Assembly: GCA_905221605.1 (NCBI GenBank)
Contig: CAJNDS010000826.1
Span: 1 to 63,912, forward strand
Direction: 5' to 3'
Origin: Symbiodinium natans
Taxonomy: Eukaryota; Sar; Dinophyceae; Suessiales; Symbiodiniaceae
Length of the DNA stretch: 63,912 nucleotides
The notes beneath the pieces were generated by a model that saw only the letters and a program-made list of their open reading frames with translations, made no database searches and was not told the DNA's origin. This document shows positions 35,355 to 46,979 of this stretch, piece by piece; within the stretch, counting starts at the first letter, position 1, and every line of letters begins with the position of its first letter. The position numbers and the translations under genes are program-made.

Positions 35355-37440
35355 TCTGACCTACCTGGGCCTAGCTGCATCACGTTGCTCTCTGGGACCA
35401 GCGCTGGGAAGAGGATCGCCTCTGGCATCATCTCCGGCCACGTGGATCCTGGCCGCCTCAAGATACCGAAGGATTCACACTGCCCCAATGCTGCCCGAAG
35501 TCCATCTCGCTCAAAGACTAACCTTGCCTGAATTCGCGTGCTGTCTGGCTTGCCAGCGGCGTCTCACTTGCAGTCGAGGACACAAAGGTTGAGACCTCTT
35601 GGAAGGCAGTCGCTCAAGTCGGTGGCTGAGAGAGGTACAAGGGGCACAACAAGAATGCCGAGCCCTTGGCGGAGAGCATGCGCCGGTCCAGCAGCCGCTG
35701 CAGCGGTTGCCGGCTCGCGGAAGTCGGGGAAGCGCCTGCCATAGCATCGAAGAGCAAAGGGCAAAAAGGCAAAAAAAAAACATCACACGAACCCTCTAAC
35801 TGAAGTGAAACCGCCCCTGCTGTGCACCGAGCCTCGCGGCACCGAGACAATGGAAGGGTTTGCGGCAAAACTCGCCATCGCTTTGCGAGAGAAGTGAGTA
35901 TGCCAAAAATGCTTGGACAAGATCGAAAGCTGGTATCCTGATATCCTGCTCATGGTCTGGATCGTGACTGCGTTACAGCCTGCTAAGCCGAATCCGCAAG
36001 TGGCTTCCTAAGACTGGTCTCTGCCTTGACATCCTCAGCCTCCAGTGGTACCCCCATCGTGCCAAACCTAACTGGGCCGTTTGGCCTCAGCTACTACTGC
36101 GAGCCAGCAGGCAATTTCAACACCTGTTGATGTGTAGAGCAAGCTGCCGGCAATTGACATTCCAACCTCTCTTGAACAGAATGCCATTCGTTGACACTCG
36201 CCTAGAAAGCACTTGAGACGAGGAGCGAAGGCTATGAGGCTTTTGGGGTAAAAGGCCGGGGAGTGGACGAGAGTCGGGGGTCTGAGCTTCTCTTGGTCCT
36301 GTTCCCAAGCCGTACCCTACTGTACCAGCACAGACCCAAACGCCGACAAACAGAAGAAGCTCGCAACAGAACCGATTCAGATGTAACCCTCACGGAGAGC
36401 TGCTGTTGCAAACCAAGGACGCATGCCGGATGCAGGGGCCGGTGTTGCCACTGCCCAGTCATGTTGATGCCTGCGCCCTAACAAGCAGAAGAGGGCAAAG
36501 GAAACCCCTTCGCGGGGGGGGGGGGGGGGGGGGCATCGATAACTGAGCGAGGAGTGGGCTATACAAGCCCTTGACGATGGATTGTATCATGCCAAAGGCC
36601 TCGGACTAACGCGTGACAGGAGAAGAGCGATGGTAAACAAGAACGATCGTGGGCTCTAAGCCAGCTACGCTCGGTGACTAAGCATGACAGCCTTTGGATG
36701 ACACATGACCTAGTTCATAGGACACCAGAGGCAAAGCCCCAAGAACAACAGCCTGTCATTTAACCCATCTGCTTGCAAGCGACTGACTCGCATGATCCTG
36801 CGCCCGGCTGCACAACAAAGTGTGGAACCTTTCGACACTTTTCGAGACTCACATACTACGTTTCTGGGAGGTGATGAACATGCCTTGTTGATAGCTCCTC
36901 AAACACACATACCACAGTGGATGTGTCACACTTTGCAATCCAGCACGTGCTCTGCTGATACGACCTGATGACAGGCTTGGTGCGCTAATCCCGACATGCA
37001 TCCGACTGTGGACTTCGGATGCTTTGCGGACCCCTTCAGGGTCCTCAGGCGTTGTGCAGCTTGACTGTAGAATCGAGCTGAGATGGGAGCAGCAATCAAG
37101 CACAGGTAAAGAGAGGGCGGTGTCGTTCTGAGATGCCATCAACTAATTACTTTGCCGAACTTGCGCCTCATTCCCAACAAACTTGAGGGGGCTAGGAGCA
37201 GCCGCGTCCAGAAGATTCTTTGTGGACTGCGGGCCGTCCAGCGCAGGAGTGAATTCCAGAGTCCTCAACTCCACTGAGCCTTTATCGAAAAGACGACACG
37301 GCAGACACACCATGCTACCAGTAACAGCTACAGGCCTTGCTATGCCTTGCTATGCCTTGCCATGTAGCATGCCCGTGAGCCGTGTACAGTGACTGAACTC
37401 ATGGCCATGCTTCAAAACATATACTTTAAACAGTTGCGCC
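35355..37440. other. Stretch without an assignable gene
   Basis: Holds short overlapping frames, an A-rich tract (about 35761-35780) and the 20-nt G run at 36514. One minus-strand segment (TSASRQPLQRLLDRRMLSAK, about 35740) reads protein-like but has no traced splice partners. Confidence 0.4.
36514..36533. repeat. G20 homopolymer
   Basis: Twenty consecutive G residues follow CGC. It is a likely assembly-length artefact or a true slippage tract. Confidence 0.9.
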
Positions 37441-37445
37441 GCTAG

Positions 37446-37916
37446 CTAATTTGGTGCCTGCACACATAGATCTGCCGAGACTGACGGCAGGTGCTGGTTC
37501 CGAGGTCTGCGTGCCACCTGCATGATAGCCGAGCCCCATGTTGAGCATGACTCGGAGAAACTCCGGCCCATGCATTCAACTGCTGTCTTCCGCCGGCAGA
37601 TCTGGCACAAAGCTAGCTTTCTGACAAGTTGTACGCCCATGAGGGCTGTACTGCAACTTCGCAGTGCGGTACCCACGAGGTCACAGTACAGCGCTGCAAT
37701 CGCGACCTGACACATCGGAACCCCAATCATGCAGAACTCTGGCTCGGGCCTCTCTTGCTGCATACGCTCACAGACTTGAGATGCCAAAAAGCCAAATCCT
37801 ACGAGGCACATCCGCGACTGCTGAAAGCTTCTCAAGACCGATGCCAATTGCTTGCAGCCCGGGCACATGGGGTGGGCCGTGACCGGAAAAGAACTCCTCG
37901 CGCTTGAGCCTGCCAT
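37446..37916 (-). CDS. Possible exon with CxxC pair
   Basis: A 156-codon minus-strand frame with protein-like content: MCLVGFGFLASQVCERMQQE, then IAALYCDLVGTALRSCSTAL, then LALCQICRRKTAVECMG and SESCSTWGSAIMQ before a CAG|GT boundary. The CQICRRK ... WG arrangement loosely resembles the first half of the zinc module at 46415-46470 (CRICRKR ... HWG). No LCxxC half follows, so membership is doubtful. It may contain more than one exon. Confidence 0.33.
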   Translation of the reverse strand: MAGSSARSSFPVTAHPMCPGCKQLASVLRSFQQSRMCLVGFGFLASQVCERMQQERPEPEFCMIGVPMCQVAIAALYCDLVGTALRSCSTALMGVQLVRKLALCQICRRKTAVECMGRSFSESCSTWGSAIMQVARRPRNQHLPSVSADLCVQAPN

Positions 37917-38364
37917 TTCACTGTAGGGAGAGAGGATGCCAAGGGCCTAAAAAATGTGAAAGGATTAAAAACCAGACCAACTGCCCGATCCCCTGTTGCT
38001 CTGCTCCTGTGGTGGCACAGACCAGAAGCGGCACAGTGAGAAGAGTGACACGGAGTAAGAATCAGAGACGTCAACCTGAATGAAGTGCAGGCGCAACAAT
38101 GGCGCAAACACCCAGTAGGCAATCCAGGCCCCTCTCCAGGGCCCAGCTCCGTGCCGACAAGGCTTTCAGAGGCTTGGGAAAAGGCATCGCAGCATCCCCA
38201 AAGGTGTATGCCAACCACTTAGGACGCACGTGAGATGGGGGCTGCATAGCTCCTCTCAACTCAGTGTTTCTACAGTTGGTTTTGCCCAACAGCAAAACAC
38301 ATGCTTGATGTGACACCCCACAAAATCTGCGAGGACTGGCCCACACAGAAAAACTCTGTGGGTG

Positions 38365-38812
38365 CTAAATCTCATGCGAGAAAGCTCTGCTACTGCCCCT
38401 CTGTAAGGCTAGGGCCGCGGGGTGGGCGGAGAAGTCGTGCCAGCCCACAGCAATCACGACATCCTTGGACAGCCACGAGCAGAAAATGCAGCTATCAGAG
38501 TTCTGAGCAAGCCCAGGGGACCCAGCAGCAACTAAGGCAGGAATGGCCACCAGCAGGGCGCTGCGCGAGCTGCCCACCTGCATTGACAAAACTGCATAAA
38601 ACTCAGCTTTCTTGGCATTACAAGTTCTTGCACGTCAAGTCTGGCTTGGGCACTTGCGAGCAGATTTGAGCTGCAAGTGTGATCAAAGAGCTGGGCTGCG
38701 CGCTGAGGCAATGAAGAACGGAGCGCAGGCCTTCAATGTTGGTCCCAAGAGCACTTCCATCGGTAAGGGAGCTGTCTCGGACCGGAACATCTATTCCATC
38801 ATCATGGCTCAT
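38365..38812 (-). CDS. Candidate exons, unknown protein
   Basis: Two minus-strand frames. One is 38812-38618 and includes GTNIEGLRSVLHCLSAQPSS. The other is 38589-38365 and includes SDSCIFCSWLSKDVVIAVGW followed by HDFSAHPAALALQRG. The second has a CxxC and a Gly-Trp-His, faintly like the zinc-module first half. No splice junction between them could be fixed. Confidence 0.28.
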
Positions 38813-39371
38813 ACTGAAACTTTACCCTCCATCCGCTTGGAATCACCCCATCTGCCCCCTTGCAATCGTCTTAGAGGATGGAAATGATGCCACTGTTTCG
38901 CAATCAGTAGTGATTCAGCGCTGTACCCACCGCCATGGTGCTCGATCCAACCGGGCCGCTCCCGGTTGAGTTCGGGCAATGATCGCACGGCAGCTTCGGA
39001 TCATGCATACTTGTTTTGATGGGACTGAGGAAACCAATGCTCCAAGCCAATGGGAATGGGGGGCCCTCAAGAGGCGGAAGTCGAATGTGGACTCCCTCTA
39101 GCCGGGGGCTAATGACTTAATTTCTGGTGTCTGGCATAACGATGTGCTCCCTGAGCACCCAGCAGTGCCAACCGCGGCACCCAGCGCAGGCGCCAGACAA
39201 AGCACTGTCGTTAGCCAGTTCCTGGTTTCATGTCAGCGCTCTGTTGGGGTCAGGGCACATATTTCAGAGAGATACTGTTCCCTTGAAACCATGCCAGAAG
39301 CGCGTGACCCTGGCGTTGCCGATCAAGCCTCATAACGCAGTACGAATGCCATCACATCCAAAACTTAGCTG

Positions 39372-39635
39372 TTACTGAACTTTGGCCGTCATGCTTGGAG
39401 ATTCTAGATACCCTCGTGCACTCCGTACAAGTTTGATCTGAGTCGAGATGGCACAACAGCTTGTCAGTTTGTGGCCGATCGAATTTCCAGCCAGGCCGCG
39501 AGAGAAAATTGCAGTAAACGGGGCCATGAACAGAATCTGCGCCTCGGACAAGGCGACTGTCTCATGTCCGACGGTGATAGTAGCATTACGGAAGCTTCCC
39601 GCCTTGATGCCGCACATGTAGCCCACCACCTGCAC
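39372..39635 (-). CDS. Candidate exon, unknown protein
   Basis: The minus-strand frame reads VVGYMCGIKAGSFRNATITV, then GHETVALSEAQILFMAPFTA, then IFSRGLAGNSIGHK. Composition is convincingly protein-like, with a short hydrophobic stretch, and the opposite strand is poor. No family recognised. It may continue from or to the frame at 40261-40596 on the same strand. Confidence 0.35.
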   Translation of the reverse strand: MQVVGYMCGIKAGSFRNATITVGHETVALSEAQILFMAPFTAIFSRGLAGNSIGHKLTSCCAISTQIKLVRSARGYLESPSMTAKVQ

Positions 39636-40260
39636 TTTTCAAAAGGAGCACCATACCTCACCATACCTTACCACATCTGACCACGCTCAACATCTCTCAA
39701 CCTCTCACATCCGCTGGCTGCTTGCCACGTCACCATTCGCCATTCCACAGGCGGCGGCAGCGCGAAGGTGAGAACCCCAACGAGGTACAACCTGGCATGC
39801 TCTTGCTCTTGCCTCTGCTGCCTCTTGCCCCTGAAACCCTTAGAGTAAACAAAAGGCCTCCTGATGCTGAGCTCTGCACGCAGCTGCAACGGACATCTGC
39901 AAGCGCTCTTCCAGCCGTAGCTGTGCCATGGACAAGGACACCACCACCTTTCAGATTTCAGCCCTCCAGCAAGTCCCCCATTCCCACTATATCTGGTCGC
40001 GTCTGTTTCGGGATCTGTGATCCGTGCCGACAAGGCTGCACCAGCAAAGTTCACGGCTGCGATGCTGTCATTGCCCCAACCTAAGACGCAGAGCTATGCA
40101 CACAGAACCGAAGCTGTCAATCACACCACAAGGGCAGAATTCACACAAGTCACAATGAAGCTGCAAGATGCTGCAAGCTGGGGTGCCTACCAAACTGCTG
40201 CACCACAATCGGCTGAAACCTCGACATTTCGCCGAAAGCAGCTACTGGCCGCCCATACGC

Positions 40261-40596
40261 TCACATTGCCTCACAATCAAGGGCTAGTTCCCAGCATATT
40301 GCACTACAGTAGAAGCATGACGCACATCTGATCGCCGGGTCTTCTAAGTGCAGAAGGAGGTGCGCTGCAATGACAGCCGCGTTCATGCTGACCTGCATGT
40401 GAGCTCGGCTTACACTTCGAAACTCGGAATCAAGCGTTCGCACCGAAGCACCAAAGTGGACTCTCTGAACTCTCCGAATCTTGACGAGGACATTGATGGC
40501 CTCAAGCAGCCCTGCGATGAGGCAGAAGGTGACAAGGACCTTCCTCACGCAGCACCGAAAAGATGTGGAGAACAAACACCGACACTGAAAACTCAC
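40261..40596 (-). CDS. Candidate exon, helical/hydrophobic protein
   Basis: The minus-strand frame includes VLVTFCLIAGLLEAINVLVK, then IRRVQRVHFGASVRTLDSEF, then VSMNAAVIAAHLLLHLEDPA. Amphipathic and hydrophobic helices alternate, which is unlikely for random GC-rich sequence. Exon ends are unresolved and the family is not recognised. Confidence 0.38.
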   Translation of the reverse strand: MSFQCRCLFSTSFRCCVRKVLVTFCLIAGLLEAINVLVKIRRVQRVHFGASVRTLDSEFRSVSRAHMQVSMNAAVIAAHLLLHLEDPAIRCASCFYCSAICWELALDCEAM

Positions 40597-40801
40597 AGCA
40601 CGCCGGCGTGACTCTTCAACTGGCTCTTCTCAACTGCTTGCACACAAACTTGCAAGCATCCGACGTCTGTCAGTCCTGGCAAACCACTTGAAGTTCAGCC
40701 CGTCACCTCCAAAGGAGTCCTGAGACTGAAAAGACGCTCCTACCATGTCCTACCAATACCCAAAGCAGCCAAGGCATGAAGATGCTGATGTGCGTGTGTA
40801 C

Positions 40802-41052
40802 GGTCAGTACCGTCTGCCCTTGTTGCAGAACGAGGTTCGTAGCAAGCATCGCACAAGGCCATGGCACAACCTCAGCGAACACATAAATGCTTTGTCAACG
40901 CATGTTGCGCTCACGGGGGTTTGCATCGGCCTGGCGAGATGCAGCGGGTTTGATACAGCATCAGCCGCGACAGCTCTTGCACATCACGACCCGACAGCTT
41001 GGCAACGGGACTCCTTTCTCGGTCTTCCAGCGTCTTCTGGCATCTGTCACAC
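40802..41052 (-). CDS. Zinc module U1 (two exons)
   Basis: Exon 1 (41052-40931, after ATCAAG|) encodes RCDRCQKTL, a linker GRDVQELSRLMLYQTRC and ISP. A 60-nt GC-AG intron follows. Exon 2 (40870-40802, 69 nt, donor |GTACAC) encodes CAMALCDACYEPRSATRADG. Phases agree across the junction (one plus two nt). CxxC plus LCDACY match the repeated module of this region, but this copy has a longer, Leu-rich linker instead of the short linker with [HR]WG, and lacks the final KxCxxC. It is probably a diverged member of the family, acting as a structural zinc site. No known family is named for the module. Confidence 0.5.
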
Positions 41053-42802
41053 CTTGATCCAACCGTGAAGACACGTCGCAAATGCTTGTTTAATCTCCTT
41101 TGTTTCCTCGAGGGCGCAACTGATTGAACGAGCGCATAGCAGACACCACTCCGGCAGTTCCTGGCAGCAGCCCCAGCGGGGCATGGTTATGATCCTGTCC
41201 GGCAAGTGCCCCCTTGAAATGTTGATACTACGACGTTACTACGAGATGCTGCCATTGTTATAAGTGAGGCCCAAGATATGCCCGACGCCTTGGTGATGCT
41301 GCTTCTTCTTTGGCGACTCCATCCAAACGTGCAGGGCCTTACTGCAGATGGTGAGAACCAAGCCATGAGACAGCATCTGATGCTATACAATCTATTGCGA
41401 AAATCGCCGTCACGCTGGATACGCAGAGTCATGACAACATTGACAACCAAATCAACTTGAGACGGAGAAAACAGAAGCCCCGAATGAATTCTGCCATTGG
41501 AAGGGGCATGCCAAACTAGGCTGCAGGATGGCCACGTTATGACCCCACTGCTAGATGCCGAGTGAGTCTTCCAAAGGCAAACATGCGAACGCGGTTCTGA
41601 ACATGTTCTCGTGGGTCAAATGTCAATCTCAGCTGCTTAATCGATGATGTATCCTGGCTGTCAAGTCGACATTTTCGATTTGTTAGTGTATTTCGTGTTT
41701 TCATGTTTGTTTATCAAACTGCTTTGGAGTTGGCCGCGACACCAAACAAACTCAGTGAACACAGGAAAGAGCACGGGCAGACCAAGTCATGGGTCAGTGA
41801 GCCCGGAAAAGACTTTGCAAAAGTAATAGCGGATGACTGAATGAACGAAACTTAGCCATCCCCAACAGCAAGCTGAAGTTGCCGGAGGCAAGCTTACCCT
41901 ACCACGCAGGACGCAGGAGATGAAGGACAGAAGGAAGGAAGAAAGCGGCCGTCTCAGGCTCGAGCAATGGCACAGATGGTGCAACAAGTGGCCGCCTCAC
42001 ACTGAAGCAAAGGAGCGCGGATACACAGGATGGGAGACGAGGTGACAATACATCAATTTGGATCTACAGGTATTGCGGTATTGCACATGAGTGCTCCAAG
42101 TTCGCCAAACTGAGCTAGAGTTTGAGATTCCGGCGAACATGGAAGCCGCAGTGAAGCCATTCATCCACCTGTCATCCCACAACAAGTGACGGTGACATCA
42201 GGTTTGAGCCACCTCAAGCTTAAATGTTGCAACATGGGTGCCTTGTATCCCCCTGCATTGCCCTTTCAGGGATTCTAGGCGGGTTTAGGGCTGCTTGCTA
42301 TCCAGGGAGGCTGACAGACACCTCTTAAACAAACAGGCTGCACAGGTATCGCGGGATTAAACCTACTGGTGCGCATATAAGGGGGAGTGGTACACAGAAC
42401 TAGGAAGTGTCTGTGATACTCCTCTGCTGCCCCTTTAGCACCGTGCAGTTGGGTTTAAAGTTGAGAGCGTCAAGTTACTGCACGTTACCAACGCACGGTG
42501 AACTGTGCGGCAACTGATGTCACCTGCAGAAGCTGGCCGCTTGCGCAAAAGCCTGCAACATGGACCACCGCTCATAGCATTGGCATTGGCTGCAGAACTG
42601 TCACGGGCAGATGTGGGCAGACTGCGATCTTTTGAGGCACGTACAGCCGAGAAAAAGGGGCCGACAAAGCCACCTGACCGCGCCATCCGTGCCGATGCTG
42701 ACAGCAGGGATTCATATTCACGGCAGCATCACTCGTGCCTACCAACCCAGCCGAGGAGGCAAGTTGCCCTGCACGGCTCAGCTCCTCTCGCAGGCTGAGA
42801 GC

Positions 42803-42960
42803 AAAACAAAGGAAAAGAGAAGAAGGAAGGAGAAAGAGACAGAGAGAAAGACAGAGAGAGAACAAAAGCGAACGAGAGCTGAGACGGCTCTCTTTCTTTC
42901 TCCTGCCCCTCGAACATACGCGAACGAAAGCTGACTCAGCTGTCTTTCCTTCCTATTTCC
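42803..42960. repeat. Purine-rich then pyrimidine-rich tract
   Basis: About 80 nt of almost pure A/G are followed by two (A)GCGAACGA(G/A)AGCTGA...TCTCTTTC-like segments, so the block has a crude inverted and duplicated structure (CGAACGAGAGCTGA at about 42868 and CGAACGAAAGCTGA at about 42921). Confidence 0.7.
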
Positions 42961-44084
42961 ACTCTTTTCCCCATGGCACTCTCCTCCGGCGCCACGGCCT
43001 TGGCGAAGTACGCAGCCCTGACGCCCCGGACCGCCGGGGGTACATTGATGATCGCCTTATGTGGCTCTGCAGTCAAAACACCTTCAAATACCTTGAAAAG
43101 CACATGCAAAAAATTGTCACATGACGCGCGCGACTAATGGCATGTCGCACATCGTTGGGCGAAACGTATTTAATGCGCGTGGGTAAGCTGAAAGACTCGA
43201 CAGCACCTCCTTCCTGAGCCCATTGGCCTCTGCTGGCAGTGCTTTCAGCCCAGCAATGGCCTTCTTGCGAAGACATTTGGTCAGAGTTAGAGGTTTGCGA
43301 AGTGCAGGTCGCTGGAACTGGCGAGACACCAACTTTGTAGCTCTTGTGCGAGCAGACAAGCAGATCCGGACGATCCAACACAGGCCGCTGTCACAGGGAT
43401 CTATTTCATGCACTTAGCACCATCACAGCCGTGATTGCCCGCGCTGTATGTTACCTCGTGAGTTGGGAAGGCAAGCATGTGAGTAGGATTGGGAAGGAGT
43501 GCGCACGGGAACGTCCATGTTGTGTGGGTTGCAGCGATAGCCCGCCATTCTCAGCTTGGCCCGAACGCAAACCGCACAGGGTCCATTGCACGAGCTGCGT
43601 ACCATGCCACGCCGGTCATACTCAACTTCCTCAGGCGGCGCCAGCGAGGCCGACAGGTCGAGGAACAAGCATGCAGTGCTTACCGTTGGGGCAAGCTGTT
43701 CAATTTCTACCAGCTGAATTCACTTGCATTCCTGAAGATCATGCAAGATCTGTTTGCAATGTTCGCCTGGGAGCCGTCATCCGATGCTAGGTGGATAGGC
43801 CGAAGAACCTGAGGCCCCCCTCTTGAAGATAAGCATGCATGGCCGCATGGTGGGAGTCATGGTGTCGGCGAGCGTCGACGACAAAACGCTTGTAGTGAGG
43901 GTAGTACGCAGCTAACCCACCTCCGTGACCCACCTTGGAGTCCTCTTCAGCTCCCCGACTTAACATGCAGCACCGGAAGTTTAAGTCACATGTTCAAGCA
44001 GACGCAAACTGTGGCAGTAAGAATCATAATCCGCCGAGGCCTCGGGCCGAAGGTGTATAGGTTGTGAGAACAGGCACCCCCCTC

Positions 44085-44172
44085 CAAACCCCCCCCTACC
44101 CCCCCCCACCCTGCCCCCCCCTGCCCCCCCCCCCCCTGCCCCCCCATACCCCCCCCCCCCCCCCCCCCCCAC
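44085..44172. repeat. C-homopolymer-rich tract
   Basis: Runs of up to about 20 C are interrupted by TG, TA and A. It produces a spurious proline-rich frame on plus and a glycine-rich one on minus. Confidence 0.9.
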
Positions 44173-45759
44173 TGCCAAGCGAAGCCGCGCCATGCTCGCC
44201 GAGCCCGAGGCAAGCTACGTGCACTGTCCTGGACGCCTATGCGGATGCCGCGAACATGCGCCGGGCGCTGCGCTGGGCCAGGCCGAGGCGGGTCGCGTAG
44301 CATTAAAATTAAGAAGAAGCCAAAGGCTATGATTTCCTCAAGCTTCCACTGGCATGAGCACTGCCCTTCCACCTAAGCAGACCAAGCCGCCCAGGCAGCA
44401 GCGAAGCCCAGCGCATTCGGGCCCGAAGCAAAGAGGAGTGCCGCCGCCGCAGCCGCCAACGAGATTCCCACCTTTGCAGAGCAATGGAATACAACGGCAT
44501 GAGCGAGGCGCCATGGAGCAGGCTATGAGGGATGACTGACGAATTCAGGTGGTCGAGGTGGTGAATCAGGCAGGTCAAGATTGTGACGCCTTAGACCTAG
44601 TCGCACGTGGAATCGGCTTCGGCTGGAATCGCCGATGGCTTCGCTTTGAGTTTTGGCTTCCTGCCTTGAGCCCTTTTCTCGGTACATCATAGAACACCCG
44701 CGGGTTGCAGTACTGTGGAAGAGTCCTGACCCTGCGTTACTTCTGACGCCTGCCGGTTGGCACATTGAAGCAAGTCCGATGGCAAGCTGCCGCAGGCCCT
44801 GCTGAAATCAGATGTAGTTACTGGCCTTTTGGCTGTAGGAGCTTTAGCCAAGTGACGTAAACTTCCCGCTCCCCGCGCCGATCGGCCCAGAGGCCCAGTG
44901 CCAGCGGGGCCAACATGGAGAGAACACTGCCTTCGACTTTGACTCTTCCCACAACTGCCCAAAAGCATATCCCAAGTGGCTATGTATGTCCACTACCGGA
45001 GAAGCACGGACAGGCGCAAGCGGCAAATAAGCGCTTCAAGAACTCCCCACAGCGGCAGTCCTGTGATCAGCACCGCCGCAAAGCAGGTGGCAGCATCAGG
45101 TCGGTAGCGCGCCGCACCTTCCAATCTCACGACGCTCCCAAAAAAAAACATATCAAACAACAGTGGCAAAGCACATCGATTAGCAGATTTGCAGCATCAT
45201 CAGCATCAACTGCAAAGTCAAACCTACCTGCCTCACAACCTCTAGCAGCTATAGCAGGCAAGCCACGAATCTGCAGGAAAAGTGATGGACGGAGCATCTC
45301 CTGCAACATCTTTCCCCAGCACACACGGAACTTCCGGCTGATGCAATCTTCAGTCAGAGGGTGTCTAATCGCCTAACAACCACACCACAAAGGGGAGAAA
45401 AGCACCAGTGTGATCGAGACGGAATGTACGCAGGCATGCAGTGTACATATATACATGCCGATATACACATATGCAGATATACGCATGCATCGACGTATCC
45501 ATTCATGCAGACATTGCTGTTTGGCTTCGGTTTTGCACACGGGCTTTGCGGATTTAAGCTAGAAGCTAGCCTGAAGACTCCCCCAGCAAGCAGAACCATG
45601 AAAAAGTTGTGAAACGCTTTGCTCGGCCCTCTCCGGCGCCATGTAGAAGACCATCTGTGCTGCGATCGTGGCAACCACGCCACTGACGAGCCCAGGGGTC
45701 GATGCCTGCGCCGATGAAATCTGCCTTGAGCCCTCCCTGGACTCTCCATCAATGCCCCA

Positions 45760-45844
45760 TCAACTTCACTTCGACTTGCCTGCGCCTCTTTCTGCTTCAG
45801 ATCGTAGCAGGCGTCACACAAACCAGTGCCCCAACGAAGGTGTC
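45760..45844 (-). CDS. Zinc module U2 (single exon, second half)
   Basis: After the acceptor TTGTGTAG| at 45846-45845 the frame reads HLRWGTGLCDACYDLKQKE and then a possible AAAGAG|GC donor. It has the RWG-x-G-LC[DEN]xCY signature with no intron between the RWG and LC halves, unlike U3, U4 and U6. The first CxxC half and the terminal KxCxxC are not visible nearby. The frame stays open to about 45354, but beyond LKQKEAQASRSE it looks less module-like; where the exon ends is uncertain. Confidence 0.5.
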
Positions 45845-46039
45845 CTACACAAGAAAGTCTCTGCTGTCACAACCCCTTCCAGCAGCAAAAGCTTGCCCGG
45901 ATTCCCGATAATAAATACCGTTGCGACAGCCCCGTTGTTGCTGTTGCACGATCTGATGGCAACACGTACTTGCTCACAACACATGTCTACTTGTTTTTGA
46001 CAAACCGAATTGTGATTCAGGCACTCAAGGGCATCCTGC

Positions 46040-46470
46040 CTATGTCCATGCGCTGTTTGCAATCTGCACACTGCTTTTGACAGGAGTCAAAGCAGTCGTC
46101 GCACAGCCTGGCAAATGCTTCCCATCCCACAGCACTCTCTGTGGCGCAGCTCGAGCTTAAGCTAAAGGACTTTTTCTGGTGTGGATATAACACCATCTTG
46201 TTGATGATTTGAAGGTGACTTGATTGGGCCCCTGTTCTTGTGGTAGTCATCCTGCGCTTGATCGATTTCCTCACCTTCCCGGCGAATGATGATCTTGTTC
46301 AACCTCAACACTAACTGTGCCTGCCGCTTTTAAGAGTAGAGTTGTGACCAGCAACTATCCAACATTATCCAATGCGTAACGCCCACAACGGAGCATGAAT
46401 GCCCTGAGCACGGCCTCGTTCCCCAGTGGAGCTCCCCAAGCTCCAAACGTTTCCGACAAATTCGGCACTC
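46040..46470 (-). CDS. Zinc module U3 (two exons, complete)
   Basis: The best-preserved copy. Exon 1 (46470-46415, 56 nt, acceptor CTCGGAG|) encodes ECRICRKRLELGELHWGT plus two bases. A GC-AG intron of 307 nt follows. Exon 2 (46107-46040, 68 nt) completes an Arg codon and encodes LCDDCFDSCQKQCADCKQRM followed by DI, ending at ATAG|GC. Four cysteine pairs in all (CRIC, LCDDC, KQC and ADC), with a buried-looking HWG, suggest a compact two-zinc fold. The conserved splice position just before LC is shared with U1, U4 and U6, which is strong evidence that these are genuine exons. Function unknown; zinc modules of this type usually mediate protein or nucleic-acid contacts. Confidence 0.62.
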
Positions 46471-46852
46471 CTCCGAGGGGGTCAACACACTGCACACTGA
46501 TCGTAAACCTCACGAGATGGGTGCACCCTGTGGGATGCACGTGTCACATCGTGTTTCCACATTCCCCGGCCGTGCCCTGCCCTTCCACAAAGCCACAAAC
46601 CCGTTGTTTCGGAGGCCGGGTTCTTCAGGGGCGCTGAGAACTTTGTCTTGAAACGCATGGACGGTTCCGTCTTAAACAGTTCAGAGGCAAGCGCTAAGAA
46701 TTACAGGTAGTCGCAGGGTTTCGTCGTCAGGACCTGTATCTACTGGTAGTCGCAAGAGTTATTATGTCCACATCTACTTTGCACGGTTACAAGTTTGCAT
46801 ATCCAAGCACCGCAAGGTAGTTGCGCTCACGTGAAAATTAGACTAGGCTGTC

Positions 46853-46932
46853 CTTGGCACAGCGAGTGTAGCAACTCTCGCACAAACTGCTGCCCCAGTG
46901 CTGCTGTCCAAAGGAGACACGTGCATCTTTAC
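46853..46932 (-). CDS. Zinc module U5 (single exon)
   Basis: After TTTCCGAG| the frame reads DARVSFGQQHWGSSLCESCY followed by TRCAKD, ending near a possible GCCAAG|GA boundary. HWG and LCESCY match the module; the front CxxC is missing (DARV instead) and so is the terminal CxxC. Like U2 it has no intron between HWG and LC. Phase to the neighbouring exon at 46980-47047 is not resolved. It could be a degenerate copy. Confidence 0.45.
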
Positions 46933-46979
46933 CTCGGAAAGGAAAGACAGCTTGCTCATTTGGCCTTGAATCATGCAAC

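Larger units (their letters stand above)
41060..45340. other. Mostly unassigned, with low-complexity tracts and weak exon candidates
   Basis: Minus-strand segments that read protein-like are SCNGPCAVCVRAKLRMAGYR followed by C (about 43600-43540, a CxxC with a further Cys), EIEQLAP ending in a textbook GTAAGC donor (about 43694), KALPAEANGLRKEVLSSLSA (about 43250-43190) and AARGCEAGRFDFAVDADDAA (about 45250-45190). None could be chained with confidence. The purine/pyrimidine block at 42803 and the C-rich tract at 44085 also lie here. Confidence 0.35.

Noticed and set aside
43986-44372. Gly-rich minus frame and Pro-rich plus frame
   Set aside because: Products of the C-homopolymer tract.
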